This document shows positions 48,650 through 60,077 of a stretch of 64,000 nt of DNA, piece by piece. Under the pieces are notes generated by a model. It had not been told where the DNA came from, made no database searches, and saw only the letters and a list, made by a program, of their open reading frames with translations. Source of the DNA: Apostichopus japonicus (Eukaryota > Echinodermata > Holothuroidea > Aspidochirotida > Stichopodidae). A program made the position numbers and the translations under genes. The number at the start of each line of letters is the position of its first letter. Position 1 is the first letter of the stretch. Where the stretch lies: positions 2,268,501 to 2,332,500 of the forward strand of contig NC_092561.1 in NCBI RefSeq assembly GCF_037975245.1. The letters are read 5' to 3'.

Positions 48650-50440
48650 CTATTGGTTTAACTCTATATCACGAAGAATACTTTCCATGACCTCTTCAAC
48701 GTCTTGCAAAATGTCAGAATCATTTCGTGTTTGTTTGAATTGTTCAAATTTCTCTCCTTCTGTCCTCAAAACACAGTCTGTTTCTTCTCGACGTGTATTC
48801 ACTTTAAGTTTTACACAACCATTACTAATTTCTTTCTCTTTCCTCTCAAGGTCTCCATCTTCTTCAATTGACACAGGGTCTGGATTCTCTCCATCGAAAC
48901 AGTCCCCTGTAGTTTCACCTGCACGCTCTGTATTGTCCTTAGCGTTATTTTGCATTTTGAGGCCATCATTTGATATAATGACGTCATCGTTTGATATGAT
49001 GACATCATCATTTGAATTCGGAACAGCATCATTATCTCCGAATTGCTCTCGCGATAATGATGCCACCGACTCTAACCTCATTTTTGTGGTTAATGTTGAT
49101 TTTGGTCTTCGGGTACTCTCGGATACACCCGACCGCCAATCGGACACTGGAGTTGTCATTCCGGCTTTTCTGATTCTTAAGTCCGACACCGACTGAAAAT
49201 TGACGTCATTGTCTTGACGACGGAGCATCGCTTCCGGTAAAAATTTGTCACGGGAAATTTTCGACAACGGCGGGGAACGTGATCGTCTGCGTCGCTGATA
49301 AAATTGTATAGTTCCGCGACTAGCTCGTTCCTCGTCAAAGAGGTTTGAGTGCATTCCGTCACGTAGAGAAGTTTCACCTTTGGTCAATAGAGAAACCGGT
49401 TGAGACTGGAATCGCGGTAGATCGGTTTTTACAGACATGAATTCGAGCGATTCAAATTCCGATTGACTACTCGTTCGTCGATGATGTTCGAGACGAGCAG
49501 AAAGTAGCAGAGCGACCTGATGCTCCACACCAAATCTTTGTCCTTCGGTCGCCAAAGTTGAATTTAAACCTAGAGTCGACTGAACCGCATCGACTCGTTT
49601 TTGCGCGTTTTGGTGAATTTTACTAACTACAGAATCAACACTTTGAGATCTATGTACCCGTGGTCGAGAAGCCGGGGGCCTTTTTAACACCCCTGCAGAC
49701 TTTTTACACTCTAAAATATTTCTCATGATTGAATTCTCAAAATATCTTTCAAAGACCTCTCCGTTTGAAGCAATTTTAGCTGGATGAGAAGAACCCATTT
49801 TACCTGACCGAAGCTGTCTCCTTGACGTAGATTTTTCGGCTATTTTATGTTTGTATTTCTCACGGTATCTCCCTGTAGCTCCCGAAAGCATTGGTTCACC
49901 GTATGGGCTGATAGCTAATCGTTCGCAATCTCGTGCTACGTTGTATGCACTGTACGTATGACAAGTTCTATCTGGTTGTGGAAAACTGGCTCTCGTCCTG
50001 GCACATTGCGAAACTCTTAAATCGGTAGATTTTTGTCGGTTGTCCATTGTACAAAAACCATAATCGCTTTCCGACCTACGATTGTCACTTTTTGTCACGA
50101 AGTTGTTGTTGTTGTTGTTATAGTTTTTAATTGATCGGTTTGTAAGGGCAGTTCGACTAGAGCGTTTGTTCTGTATGAAAACTATCCTGGAATTCGCAGG
50201 GGCTGGAGTAGGGGCGCTTATCGTTGAAAATCTTCCAGTCACTGCCCTGGTCTTACCCTGAGCTGATTCAATATCATCGCGTTTAAAAGAATATTCCACC
50301 CGAGAGTTTCCGGTGACTGGTCGTGAACTATTCGCCTTGTCAACTTGAGATCCTGGAGTGCTTAAAGAACTCTTCGGACGCCATACTCCATTAAACTGAG
50401 TAATATCTCGAAATATATAATCATCTTCAAGATCCTCCAT
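48650..50440 (-). CDS. Unrecognised 596-aa Ser/Arg-rich protein, single exon
   Basis: Uninterrupted 596-codon frame from MEDLEDDYIFRDITQFNGVW to SILRDIELNQ. The strand and length are far beyond chance in this AT-rich DNA, and the plus-strand frame at 48687-49196 is its shadow. The sequence is rich in Ser, Arg and Asn, with an Asn run near residue 105, an RSQSVDSVVSKIHQNAQKRV helix-like stretch near 265, HQVALLLSARLEHHRR near 305, an RRRRSRSPP motif, and a tandem heptad NDDVIIS NDDVIIS NDG at about 475-491. The C-terminal 30 residues (DILQDVEEVMESILRDIELN) look like an amphipathic helix. No signal peptide, membrane segment or family I recognise. An upstream non-coding exon is possible. Confidence 0.8.
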   Translation of the reverse strand: MEDLEDDYIFRDITQFNGVWRPKSSLSTPGSQVDKANSSRPVTGNSRVEYSFKRDDIESAQGKTRAVTGRFSTISAPTPAPANSRIVFIQNKRSSRTALTNRSIKNYNNNNNNFVTKSDNRRSESDYGFCTMDNRQKSTDLRVSQCARTRASFPQPDRTCHTYSAYNVARDCERLAISPYGEPMLSGATGRYREKYKHKIAEKSTSRRQLRSGKMGSSHPAKIASNGEVFERYFENSIMRNILECKKSAGVLKRPPASRPRVHRSQSVDSVVSKIHQNAQKRVDAVQSTLGLNSTLATEGQRFGVEHQVALLLSARLEHHRRTSSQSEFESLEFMSVKTDLPRFQSQPVSLLTKGETSLRDGMHSNLFDEERASRGTIQFYQRRRRSRSPPLSKISRDKFLPEAMLRRQDNDVNFQSVSDLRIRKAGMTTPVSDWRSGVSESTRRPKSTLTTKMRLESVASLSREQFGDNDAVPNSNDDVIISNDDVIISNDGLKMQNNAKDNTERAGETTGDCFDGENPDPVSIEEDGDLERKEKEISNGCVKLKVNTRREETDCVLRTEGEKFEQFKQTRNDSDILQDVEEVMESILRDIELNQ

Positions 50441-52836
50441 TTTGCTATAGCTTACTCCCTATTTAGTATTTGTTGTTATTTAATCCTCTGATTAATCCGC
50501 TGCTGACGTAATCATAATCTTCCTTAATGTTGCCATGTACCGTTTTCAGATTTTTAATTTTAACGTCACATAAACCATGACTTATCACTTGATATATGGT
50601 AATCTACTTAACTCGTTGTAACGTTAGGCTGGGTTCCAAACATAGCCTAAGCTTTCTGCTGCAGTGTAAGTTTCAGACCTTTAAGCCATTTTATAGTTTA
50701 TATTTGAAGCATGGCAGTATGAGCTATCCATAAATGATGATATACGACGTATATAAAGTATTTTCTAACAAATATTGTATAAAGCAACAACAACAACGTA
50801 CTCTAACATTTACGAATACACAGTTGACACGCACTTAAAATGTCACAATTAACTGAACTGAACACACACAAATTAGCATATCCATCAATCCAACGGATTT
50901 AGTTATCATGTATAACACAATGAAGCCTACACTCGACAGTTTGTGTTCGCAGTAACACTGTAGTAAAACATCCTCGAATTTATGTCCAAAAGGAGCTCGG
51001 TGTCCATGACAACTGTCATAAGAAAAGTAACCCTCCTTAACAAGATCGGGAGAAATGAATTAGATAATGTTAAGTTGATACGTCGTATTTGACCAAAATT
51101 ATCATGTTTCGTTGATCAGATCATGTATTGATAAACGTTGGTAACACTTTCTAAATGTCCTTATGTGTGCAATCAATTTGGGAACTAATGGCCCAGGGAC
51201 ACACGCTGTAACGATATAACAGAATCCGGTTGTATCCCTTTAAGATCGATACAACAGCTTTAGTGATAAGTCTTAAAAGATTTCAATCACGTTGAAAGGA
51301 GGTATTGTTATAGGTACATGGTAACCAAGGTACCGATCGAATATATAGGTTAAGCAACTCTGCAACTCATAACCAGGGCCAGGACAAAGAAGAGGAACAA
51401 AACAACCCCCTCTATAGAATTATGCGACCATGTAGAACTCGAACTACGAGGTTGCTACATCTTGGTATTCTGGGATTATGCTAATCTTGCTATGAGTTGA
51501 ACCGACATAGTAAAAGAGCGTCTGCTACTATAGTGATCATCGGTAATAAGGCCGTGAGGGAAATCAGTCGGTGACTGGAAAATTAAAAATAGTCCAACAA
51601 GATATGATACGTCTTCCTACGACATGCAAATCTAGAATAAATCCTTTGCATAATGACAACAGCAACATCATCAGACAATAACAAAACAAGAACAGAAAAC
51701 TGGCTGGCTGGCTCGAATTTCGGCAACTTTATTTGAATATGCAAATGCGACACTTATACAGTGGGGATGTGGGAGAGAATATCATTATGCATGTGGATAT
51801 TGCTTTATGCTTTAAATCTTTGTATAGATTTACTTGTCAATTAGAAAACAATATGGAAATCTATTAATATTCCAAGTATAAGTGGAGTTTCTTTAGTGGG
51901 GGAGGGGGCGGAAGGTGGGAGATGAGATTTCATCGTGCATGATAAAAAAATGTCTCTGTCATTACAGTCCATCTCTTAAAGTTTATCTTAGCAATATGGA
52001 CATATTAAATATTTTATACTTTAATAAATATTGCGACATCTACGCCATGTATTGTCACTGAATGGTTAATATTGTCTCCTATATTGTTTGTCAGTTTCTA
52101 TAAGATTCAAAGGGAATACAATGCTTCCAATTTCACTGGTGGACAGCTCTCCAATATCAACTTCTTTGAACCTTTCTTGACCGAACGAGAAAGGAACCCA
52201 CCGTCGCAACCCTCCCATTCTCACCCTTCCCCATCTCTCCTCCATGTCCGCGCAAAAGAGAATTTAGACAACACAGAAAGTACTGTGCATATAATATGTT
52301 TGCTACAGTGAAGGTGTTATGAATACGCATGCTCAGTTATTCCCTTTTCGAAAAGAAAAAAAAAGAATAAAAACATAGCTTATTAATTCTTTCTGAATGA
52401 GACCACTACATGGAACTTGTTGTGTCTATGTTTTAACACCAGCTAAAAATTGTCAGTATCATTAGCATTATTAATATTATATAGAAAAATAAAATAAAAA
52501 TTCCGACATTTTTATAAGTATTCAGTAGCAAGAAAGGAAGACAATATTGATGAGGCAACCAGTTGGCTTTGAAAAACGTGTACACATTTTATGTTTTCTG
52601 ATTGGATTTATGATTCAGAACTGTTTTTTTTCCGGCAGTTTCCCACCAAAGTTTTATTTTTTTTTCCCCTAGTCATAATGGGTGAAATTAACACACATAG
52701 GCTACGGTTACACCAAATGAATTGTAGCTACAGTATATTCTGTAAAGATGTAAGCTTTACATCCCATTTTTAACAAGCGAATCAAGTTAATACAGCTTTA
52801 ATGGTAATTAAGATTAGCAAATCACAAATGACTTCA
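50441..52836. other. Intergenic
   Basis: No supportable gene. Probably contains the promoter of the 596-aa gene next to 50440 and the 3' end of the 540-aa gene near 52836. One G run is at about 51899-51910. Confidence 0.5.
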
Positions 52837-54459
52837 TTAGTTGACGTCATCCTCAGAATCGGAAATACCCAACTGAATATCATCATTATCATCATCATCA
52901 TCGTCATCGTCATCTTCGTCGCTATCTGAATCGTCAGAAATTCTAGAATTGAAAGTGCTCATGTTTTCCAATCTCTTCGATAAAGTCATGCCCAATTTAT
53001 TAACTTCTCCTCCCCTTCCCTCACGATCTTTACTTTGATTATACATCATAAAAGAATAATCGGCGAAAGATTCTCTGGTTTTCTGCTTCTCTTGTTTTCT
53101 TTGCTTCATTCGCTCCTGCATGCGAATAAATTTCTCCTTGGCAGTCAATGGCTCACTTGTACTATCACCGGTAACTTCCTTTGTGTTAACAGCTACAGGT
53201 GTAGGGTCAATTGAATTCATAGGCTTCTGTGATTGGTCGATAGTATTGTCACCTGACAATATTACCCTATTAGATGCAACGTCCTCTTTGAGTACATTTT
53301 TTCCTTCCTTTTCTGGTCGATCAAAATATGGCAAGCTTTTTCTTATTTCCTCTGCCTCATCTGCGTTTATGACGAGAACGGGCTTCGCTGGCTCTTGTGG
53401 CTTAATTTCAGGAATCCTATTCTCTGGTTTTGGCGGGAAATATGTTGGCTTAGGAGTCATCTCTGGTTCCTCTACTATCACCTGCTTTGTTTTGGCTTGT
53501 TTTGGTGTTTTCTTATATGATTTCGTTTTAACTGGTTCTACTGAACGACTGGTCCTTCTCAAAAATAAAAATCTTTCTTCGACAGTCGCTTGAGATACGT
53601 CAGCCAGGCACTGTCGTCTCCTCAAGATTGGACTTGAATCAAGTCGCTCAAGTTTTGGTATATTTGTGGCGTGGTCCTTCTTCCATACCTCTAATTTGGC
53701 CTGTGTATCTGATTCGTTTATCCCTAAAATAGTGTTGTTACATATATTCTCTTTCAACGCGTTTGAACTAAACTTGATTGTTCTGTGTGGCATCGGACCG
53801 GAAGTACATATGGTTTCTAAGGAAGTAGCGTAGTCTTCGTTGGACAGTCGTGTTGTCTCTATAGCCGATGAATCATGATCAGCTTCTACAGCATCCACGT
53901 ACCAGTGATCCTCTGATTCGGGTGATGCTGCCCAAACTTCTCCAAAGACCGCCGAGTTTTGGCGCGCTTTTTGTCCTTCGAGATCCCTCCTAATTTCACG
54001 CAGTCGTCTGCTCAATAAACATTCTAATTGTGAGTTGGCAAGAATCAGTGTTTGGTAAGTTGGTGACCTACTGCGAGGGTGATACCCCTCTTTGGATAAT
54101 GGAACAATCCTATATGCGTTCTTTTCCGGACGACTAGCATTTCCGGTCGGAGAACCAGTCGGAGTATTTCGACGTAGCACACTAACGCCACCGTTGACAA
54201 TATTGACGTTAAGTTTGGGGTTATTTGCGAGACTACGAATCGCAGATTTGTTGGCATTTACACCGAGATTAATCCCTAAAACTTGCCGAGAAGTTTTCAA
54301 GGAAGGTAAACTAGCTGAAGAAGATGAACGAACGAGAGGATGTAGGTCTATTCTAGTTGTTGATCTAAGGGTGGGCTCGCTACGATGAGAAAGAACTGTC
54401 CCAGCTCCTTTCCGTGCAGGTACACCTTGTACATGGTAGTTCGAATGTGGTGGCGCCAT
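52837..54459 (-). CDS. Unrecognised 540-aa protein with basic helix and acidic tail, single exon
   Basis: Uninterrupted 540-codon frame from MAPPHSNYHVQGVPARKGAG to ISDSEDDVN. The N-terminal 130 residues are Ser/Arg-rich. Near residues 148-165 is LECLLSRRLREIRRDLEGQK, a likely coiled coil, then AVFGEVWAASPESEDHWYVD, the most folded-looking block. A Pro/Lys-rich middle follows, and at about 438-462 KEKFIRMQERMKQRKQEKQK, a strongly charged helix. The tail (about 505-530) is a run of Asp with Ser, encoded by a TCA/TCG-type repeat that may vary in length. No membrane segment or signal. The gene lies in the same orientation as the 596-aa gene 2.4 kb away and has a similar style, but the sequences do not align by eye. 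Confidence 0.8.
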   Translation of the reverse strand: MAPPHSNYHVQGVPARKGAGTVLSHRSEPTLRSTTRIDLHPLVRSSSSASLPSLKTSRQVLGINLGVNANKSAIRSLANNPKLNVNIVNGGVSVLRRNTPTGSPTGNASRPEKNAYRIVPLSKEGYHPRSRSPTYQTLILANSQLECLLSRRLREIRRDLEGQKARQNSAVFGEVWAASPESEDHWYVDAVEADHDSSAIETTRLSNEDYATSLETICTSGPMPHRTIKFSSNALKENICNNTILGINESDTQAKLEVWKKDHATNIPKLERLDSSPILRRRQCLADVSQATVEERFLFLRRTSRSVEPVKTKSYKKTPKQAKTKQVIVEEPEMTPKPTYFPPKPENRIPEIKPQEPAKPVLVINADEAEEIRKSLPYFDRPEKEGKNVLKEDVASNRVILSGDNTIDQSQKPMNSIDPTPVAVNTKEVTGDSTSEPLTAKEKFIRMQERMKQRKQEKQKTRESFADYSFMMYNQSKDREGRGGEVNKLGMTLSKRLENMSTFNSRISDDSDSDEDDDDDDDDDNDDIQLGISDSEDDVN

Positions 54460-54627
54460 GTATATATTATTTCACACATCTGGGACTGGGTGTGAAATTC
54501 TCTGTTGAAATAATATTGACATATTTTTTAATATTCTTACACATCAGACATATTTATATTACGTTTCATGGTAACAGTATAAGGTAGTATACTTTTTATT
54601 TACATTTATTTTTTTTATTTACATGAA

Positions 54628-54890
54628 TAAAAGAATGGATGGATTGATGGATGGATGAATGAATGAATGAATGGTTTACGCATAACCTATACCTAGCGGA
54701 TAACACATGACGCGCACGGCTGTGCTGAAACCAACAATTAACCATATGAATGAAAGAATGGATGGATGGGTGTATGAATGAATGAATGAATGAATGAATG
54801 GATGAACGAATGGTTTACGGATAACCGCTATCTAGCGGATAACGCATGACGTACTCGGCTGTGCTGAAACCAGCATACAAATAAAGATGG
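54628..54890. repeat. Tandem pair of ~130-bp units with TGAA microsatellite
   Basis: Each unit has a (TGAA)/(GGAT) tract, then ATGGTTTACG, then CTAGCGGATAAC, then CGGCTGTGCTGAAACCA. The two units are about 90% alike by eye. They sit just upstream of a LINE 3' end and may be part of its insertion. Confidence 0.7.
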
Positions 54891-54949
54891 AAGACAAGTT
54901 TCATAGCGGTATACGACGATACATTGGTTCATATTATTGTCACAAACTT

Positions 54950-55360
54950 TTAACAGAATTAACGGTTATGTTTTATCTTCTGCACATCATTCTTTCTTTC
55001 TCCATTTCTATCTGGTTTACATTCTAGTCGGTTTCAAATCTAAAATGTTTGCTTATAGTAGTTGTACCAGAGGTCATTGTCTTAAACTCCAAAAGTCACA
55101 AGGTAGGATTAATATTCGGCATAATTTTTTTTCTAATAGGGTTGTGAATGAGTGGAACGGTTTGCCTGAGAAAGTTGTACTTGCAAGTAGTGTCAATGGA
55201 TTTAAGAATCCTTTGGACAAGCACTTTAAGCATTGTAATCGGGTCTGAGTGGTTGTGTCTTCATTTCCCCCCTCTCCTATAGGGTCCTTGATGGGGACTT
55301 GAGTGTCCCTCCTGATCCTTTTTCCCCCTACTAAACTTAACTAAACTAAACAACTCTTAT
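54950..55360 (+). mobile_element. LINE (CR1/L2/Jockey-like) 3' fragment
   Basis: Encodes the extreme C-terminus of a non-LTR reverse transcriptase: TRGHCLKLQKS, then FFSNRVVNEWNGLPEKVV, then NGFKNPLDKHF, stop at 55246-55248. A 3' UTR follows, ending in ACTAAACTTAACTAAACTAAAC short repeats (about 55328-55350). The FFS.RVVN.WN.LP..VV signature is typical of this region. The 5' part is missing, as expected of a truncated insertion. Confidence 0.8.
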
Positions 55361-56348
55361 ATTTTTTTTTATGTGTCCTCCGAAATCTTGTCAATTATTT
55401 CTCTATTTTGTAATCTCATCTCCCTCCTGTCGTATTCCGTCTACGAAAATGAAATAAAAAAAAATATAGCGACAACGAACCCGACACACTGAAGAGGCAA
55501 TGGAGAGCTACTTCGGGTGGTGTCTACTTTCCAGAGAAGTTATCTTCACTAGAGTTTGATGACACTTTAACACCAGGTTGTTGTCATTGGTCTGACTCTT
55601 GACCTCCCCCACCCGCTGGCCACATTTGTTTGGGTGGGGGTGGGGGGGGGGGGTTAGTGCATTGAATTTAAGACTTCCCACTCTCTTAAAATAAATGTAC
55701 ATACATTGAATAGTTTCGACTTAAGTTAAAGTCATTTTCATTCCAATTCTCTATATGGGTTAGGCTACTTTAGAGCCAAACATTGTATGTTTTCCTGGTA
55801 CAGTTTGGCGTAATATGTATTTACGTACAGTTTTATTAAAGTATATTATTGCGAAAGAAAGGAATATCGCTAAACTAATCCACGACTTACCATCCTTCAA
55901 TCACATTTCGTAAATAATTATAGAAAACGAACGAAGTTGATCTAAAACACTAATTATTACTCTAACTAATGCAATACGATCGGCAAACCTAACCAGTTTA
56001 CGTATATGTTTGCTTTGTACACGTCACATCATGCTACCCGTTGAGTAACAACGATAGGCAATGTTGACATGGATAGCTAAGGCTATCCTATACGCAGGAT
56101 CAATGTGTTTTTATGTATCAACAAAATATTATATATAACTCACTGTTTATTCTTGAAATGACCAGAGATAAAAACGATTCCTCGTTTGTTGCTGAACGGA
56201 ACCAGAAATAACACTTCAATTTTCCATGGTTACGCATAGTTACCAGAGCTTAGTTACAGGAGCAGTTCTACGCAAGTTAGTTTGATGGATTGCCCTAAGT
56301 CAGTAAAGTTGTTTACACACAACACATGCCAAGGAAGAATATACCTAT
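55361..56348. other. Intergenic
   Basis: No supportable gene. G run at about 55636-55651. Immediately right lies the tentative plus-strand gene. Confidence 0.45.
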
Positions 56349-58099
56349 ATGGCCACTATTGTGTTTTGTTCGTCTATTGTTAGGGCTTTATTAAGGGGCC
56401 ATGTAGGGTCGATAATAGGTACTAAAGGTACCGATGAAGACAATACCGTCACGTCCCTCCAAGGTGTAATCTCCAGACTATTAATATCGAAAATCGGTTT
56501 AGAAGGACAAAGAAGTCTATCAAGTGAGTCTAGGAAACAATGATTGAAGCTAGTGAGTCAGTCTATAAGATGTTTTGTATACGTTTGTTAGCTAATTCTA
56601 AGCCTCATAGTACATACACCCTATCATATGCATGGTCATGCAGTTCTCACGTTAAACTTGTATGGACATTAAACTTACCACTCCCCCTCCCCCTCCCCCA
56701 CACCCCCACCCAAGCAAACCTATTACCGTCCGTGTCTGAAACCTATGTATACGGTAAAACAAGAAGCAGGGAAACAGTAATTAACTTTACCGAAAAACTC
56801 CCCATCCCTCCCTACTTTTCAACGTTGAGCGAAATTCTTGCAAGGTTAATCATATTTGTAAATGCAAATTATTTGATAAGTGTACTGTGTCAGAGTGTCG
56901 TCGTTAAGGACGTCATATTTGCCAGGATAAAATAGCTCAGTGGCGTAGGAAGGTACTTTTGAGTGGGGGGCTGAAGACTGATGGCCGGCCTGGGGGAGGG
57001 GTCTAAGGGGAGGGGGTGTCCTCCTCCCCTTTGGAATTTTTTGCATTTCCAGGTGGCCTCAGATGCAATTTGGTGCAATATAGCACACTTCAACACCCAC
57101 TCCATTTTGTAAACTTAATTTTGTATTTTCACCTGGCCTTAGATGCAATTTGGTGCTCCAAATGAGATTTTTTTTCTCATTTGGAAATGAAAAAGGGGTT
57201 TTCTGACTTGCGAACCGGGGGGGGGGGGGCTGAATGATACTTCCCCCCCTCCACATTTTTCACTGGGGGGCTTGCGCCCCCCAGCCTCCCGGTTCCTACG
57301 CCCTTGAAATAGCTATTTACTCCAATATTTCATGAACTTCGGAGAACTTAGTAACTGTATTGACACAAGTCTTCACAAGTATAGACATGATTTGTTTAAA
57401 GTACCCAATTTATTATCAATCGATCAATACGCTTGTATTCGAGATATTCATCTGTTTATGACGTCATATACCTGTATAGGTAAATCTATTGCAATCGAAA
57501 TAAGATTGAAATATTACATTATTGATATATATTGTAAATATTACTAAGTTAACCTTGTTTTCGTTGTCCGTCATTTAGCGGCTACGACTTGCTCACGAGA
57601 TATTTTCTTTTAATATGAAAGGTCTAAGTTATTCAAAATTGTTAAACATCTGTTCGGTACTTACCAATATTAGTTACAATCATTACCGGAGAGCGGTCAT
57701 ATATATTGGATAAATTATTCCCGGAAGTATATTCCCTTAAATGGATTGGTCCATCTGTCCTATAGACGTATTCAAGTCACCACCGGTTGGGACGTGGTCG
57801 AGTTCGAAAGACATCCCGAACATATCCACAGACTGAATCGCGGTTAAAACTCCAGTTACACTTTCTATCAAATATCTTATATGTATTTATAAACATTTCG
57901 ATTTACTTATTATTACCTAGCACGTCACATTTCATCTTTAGTCCTTGTACGTCTTATTTTGAGTGTGTAATAACCCACAGCTACTCGAATTGTCCGGTAG
58001 GCTACAAGAAGATGATGTAGGCCTACATGTTTTAGGTCCTGTATCTATTCCGTCTCTAAACAACAGCAGTATAGAGCTTCCAGTACCGACCAAGTTAAG
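56349..58099 (+). CDS. Tentative four-exon gene, unrecognised, 3' end not found
   Basis: Proposed exons: 56349-56522 (MATIVFCSSIVRALL, donor A/GTGAGT, phase 1), 56715-56844 (very strong C-rich acceptor; SVSETYVYGKTRSRETVI, donor CAAG/GTTAAT, phase 2), 57313-57479 (YLLQYFMNFGELSNCIDTSL through DQYACIRDIHLFMTSYTCI, donor ATAG/GTAAAT, phase 1), and 58036-58099 (PVSIPSLNNSSIELPVPTKL, donor AG/GTAAGT, phase 2). All three junctions keep frame and the third exon reads like real protein. Against it: no family match, the start is uncertain (an overlapping upstream ATG at 56326), and I could not place the next exon. The third exon's acceptor lies in the target duplication of a MITE. Confidence 0.35.
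56938..57306 (+). mobile_element. hAT-type MITE, copy 3
   Basis: 369-bp member of the family at 3873-4243, same orientation, ends CAGTGGCGTAGGAA and TTCCTACGCCCTTG. Exact 8-bp target duplications AAATAGCT lie at 56930-56937 and 57307-57314. It is close to 95% alike to copy 1 by eye. Confidence 0.93.
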
Positions 58100-60077
58100 G
58101 TAAGTAAGCGCTGTTGACTTTTCTACCTTCTACCGAATAAATCCAATGAATTTTGCTTTACAAATTGTGTATACTTAACTGCTCATAAAAACAAAGCCTA
58201 AACAAACACAGTGTAATGCACCTGCAGAGGTTCACAATTGTCCAGTTTGTGTGGCTATTTCGTTTGACACTACGCTAATATTTACTCTTGGTAAGCTTAA
58301 CTCAGTATATTTATCAGATGGACGAGAGACGCGTTGACGCATTACTCCGAAAAGAGATTTTCTTCAGTTGCTATGATACAATCACTGCGATGATAATTAC
58401 TTAACAGTTGTTTTGAAAAAGAAATGACATAGATAAATGCTTTTACTGGATTTTATAAATGTTGTTATGGTTTTCTGGTTCTTTCTCTTTTTCTTTTGTT
58501 AATACGTCCGGCAAACCACACATATAGAACGATAAGAGGCAAACTTTGCGATTCCATTGTATACGCTATCATGCCCGGTGATGTTGTCTCTGTTCAATAC
58601 GCTATCATGCCCGGTAGGCCTAATGATGTTGTCACTGTTGTATACTATAATGCCCAGTCCCTTTACATCGTAAAAGGTTGGCGATCATAACGGCGTTATG
58701 TCAAAGCAGGTTTGCAAATTATTTTGAAAAACAAAGAACAAAAACAGATAGTGCATATGTGTTTATAATACAGACAAAAAAGCAAACGATATTTAAAATG
58801 ACTAATTTAAACAATTTCCAGTTGATATTCATATTATGTAATGTACATGGGATGTGGCCGTAATTGTCCAACGATCTTACGTTATAGGTCTAATTAAAAA
58901 AGTATTACATATCTATGCCATTTTATAATATAAGACATTTTCTTCTGTGTTGGTTTATGTTTATTGACGTAGATACGAACTTATTAACAGCTTATATGAA
59001 TCTTAAACACATGCATTATTACAAGGTTTAAAAAATAAACGATTGATGACGTCATCCTTCTTGGCCTTTATTACGTAACAAGTTGTCCGTCTTTGCTATT
59101 GCTTATATAGTCCCTCAAATGTACTTGAAACATGTCGTTCAGCTTAACATATAGATAGGTCATGATTTCCAAGTACTTCTATTACTCTAGTCTTATTAAT
59201 TAATTTATCATGTTAAAATTTTAAATCAGGCAACAGCATTAACTTTGGATCAACGGCTTCCTTTAGGTTATATGTTGCAGTCACACATGCAGGTTAATCT
59301 TCTTATTTCATCATACACATGCGTAGTGACCCGTGTCTGAATATTCATATATCAGCGATGGTTCCGAAATGTTTCCTGCGTCTGTGTCGCTCTGAACCAC
59401 GCATTACGTAAATGATGATGTACTCAGTGGATCTGTTATAGATAACGGATAAGATGCATAATTGAAGATTTTCTCGTATGCAAGACTTTTCTTGTATTGA
59501 TTTTTACATTTCTACGTTCGTCTTCTACGTGATGAAGGTACTGGGTATCGTGGCACACAAAAGTATAGCCCCCCCCCCCCCACCTTTCAGACTATTCCTA
59601 GATACTGAGCATTTTTCTTCTAAAGCAATCACATGGTTCCATGATAAAACTGCTGCGAGTGCATGTCAGTAAAATGACTCTTGTACTGCTTGAATGTGAG
59701 TGACCATCTAGCATATTTGGGAAGAATATAACTAAAACATATTTATCACGAGCCACGACCTTTCTTCCTTTACTCTCCAAGAGAAACATTATTACTTAAC
59801 ACACATTCACAGTAGCGTTAGCTATATATCATATAGCCTAATTGACATATCATAACGCTTATATGTGTCGTGGCTGATGTTGCTATTTTCTTAATTACCT
59901 GAGGCTATCTACGAGCTAATTGCTGTTGAAAGGAAAAGCTTGGCAACCAACATTTGGTTCAAACCTTTTTGGGAAGCGTATAGCTTTAAGTTTTATGTTT
60001 GATGTAGTTTCGGTGGGGTTATGGGTAGGGTAGGCGGTAGGTACATAGAGGGAGACAGACAAGGGTATAATACATAC
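58100..60077. other. Region without a supportable exon
   Basis: It should contain further exons of the plus-strand tentative gene or of the minus-strand gene at 60078-61802, but none stands out. A C run is at about 59570-59580. 58570-58640 has CGCTATCATGCCCGGT direct repeats. Confidence 0.4.

Noticed and set aside
48687-49196. 169-codon plus-strand frame
   Set aside because: Antisense shadow of the 596-aa gene; Ser/Phe-rich composition typical of such shadows.
53120-53593. 157-codon plus-strand frame
   Set aside because: Antisense shadow of the 540-aa gene.
48650-54459. The 596-aa and 540-aa frames as two exons of one gene
   Set aside because: Each has its own Met start and stop, and no acceptor upstream of either start gives a consistent frame.
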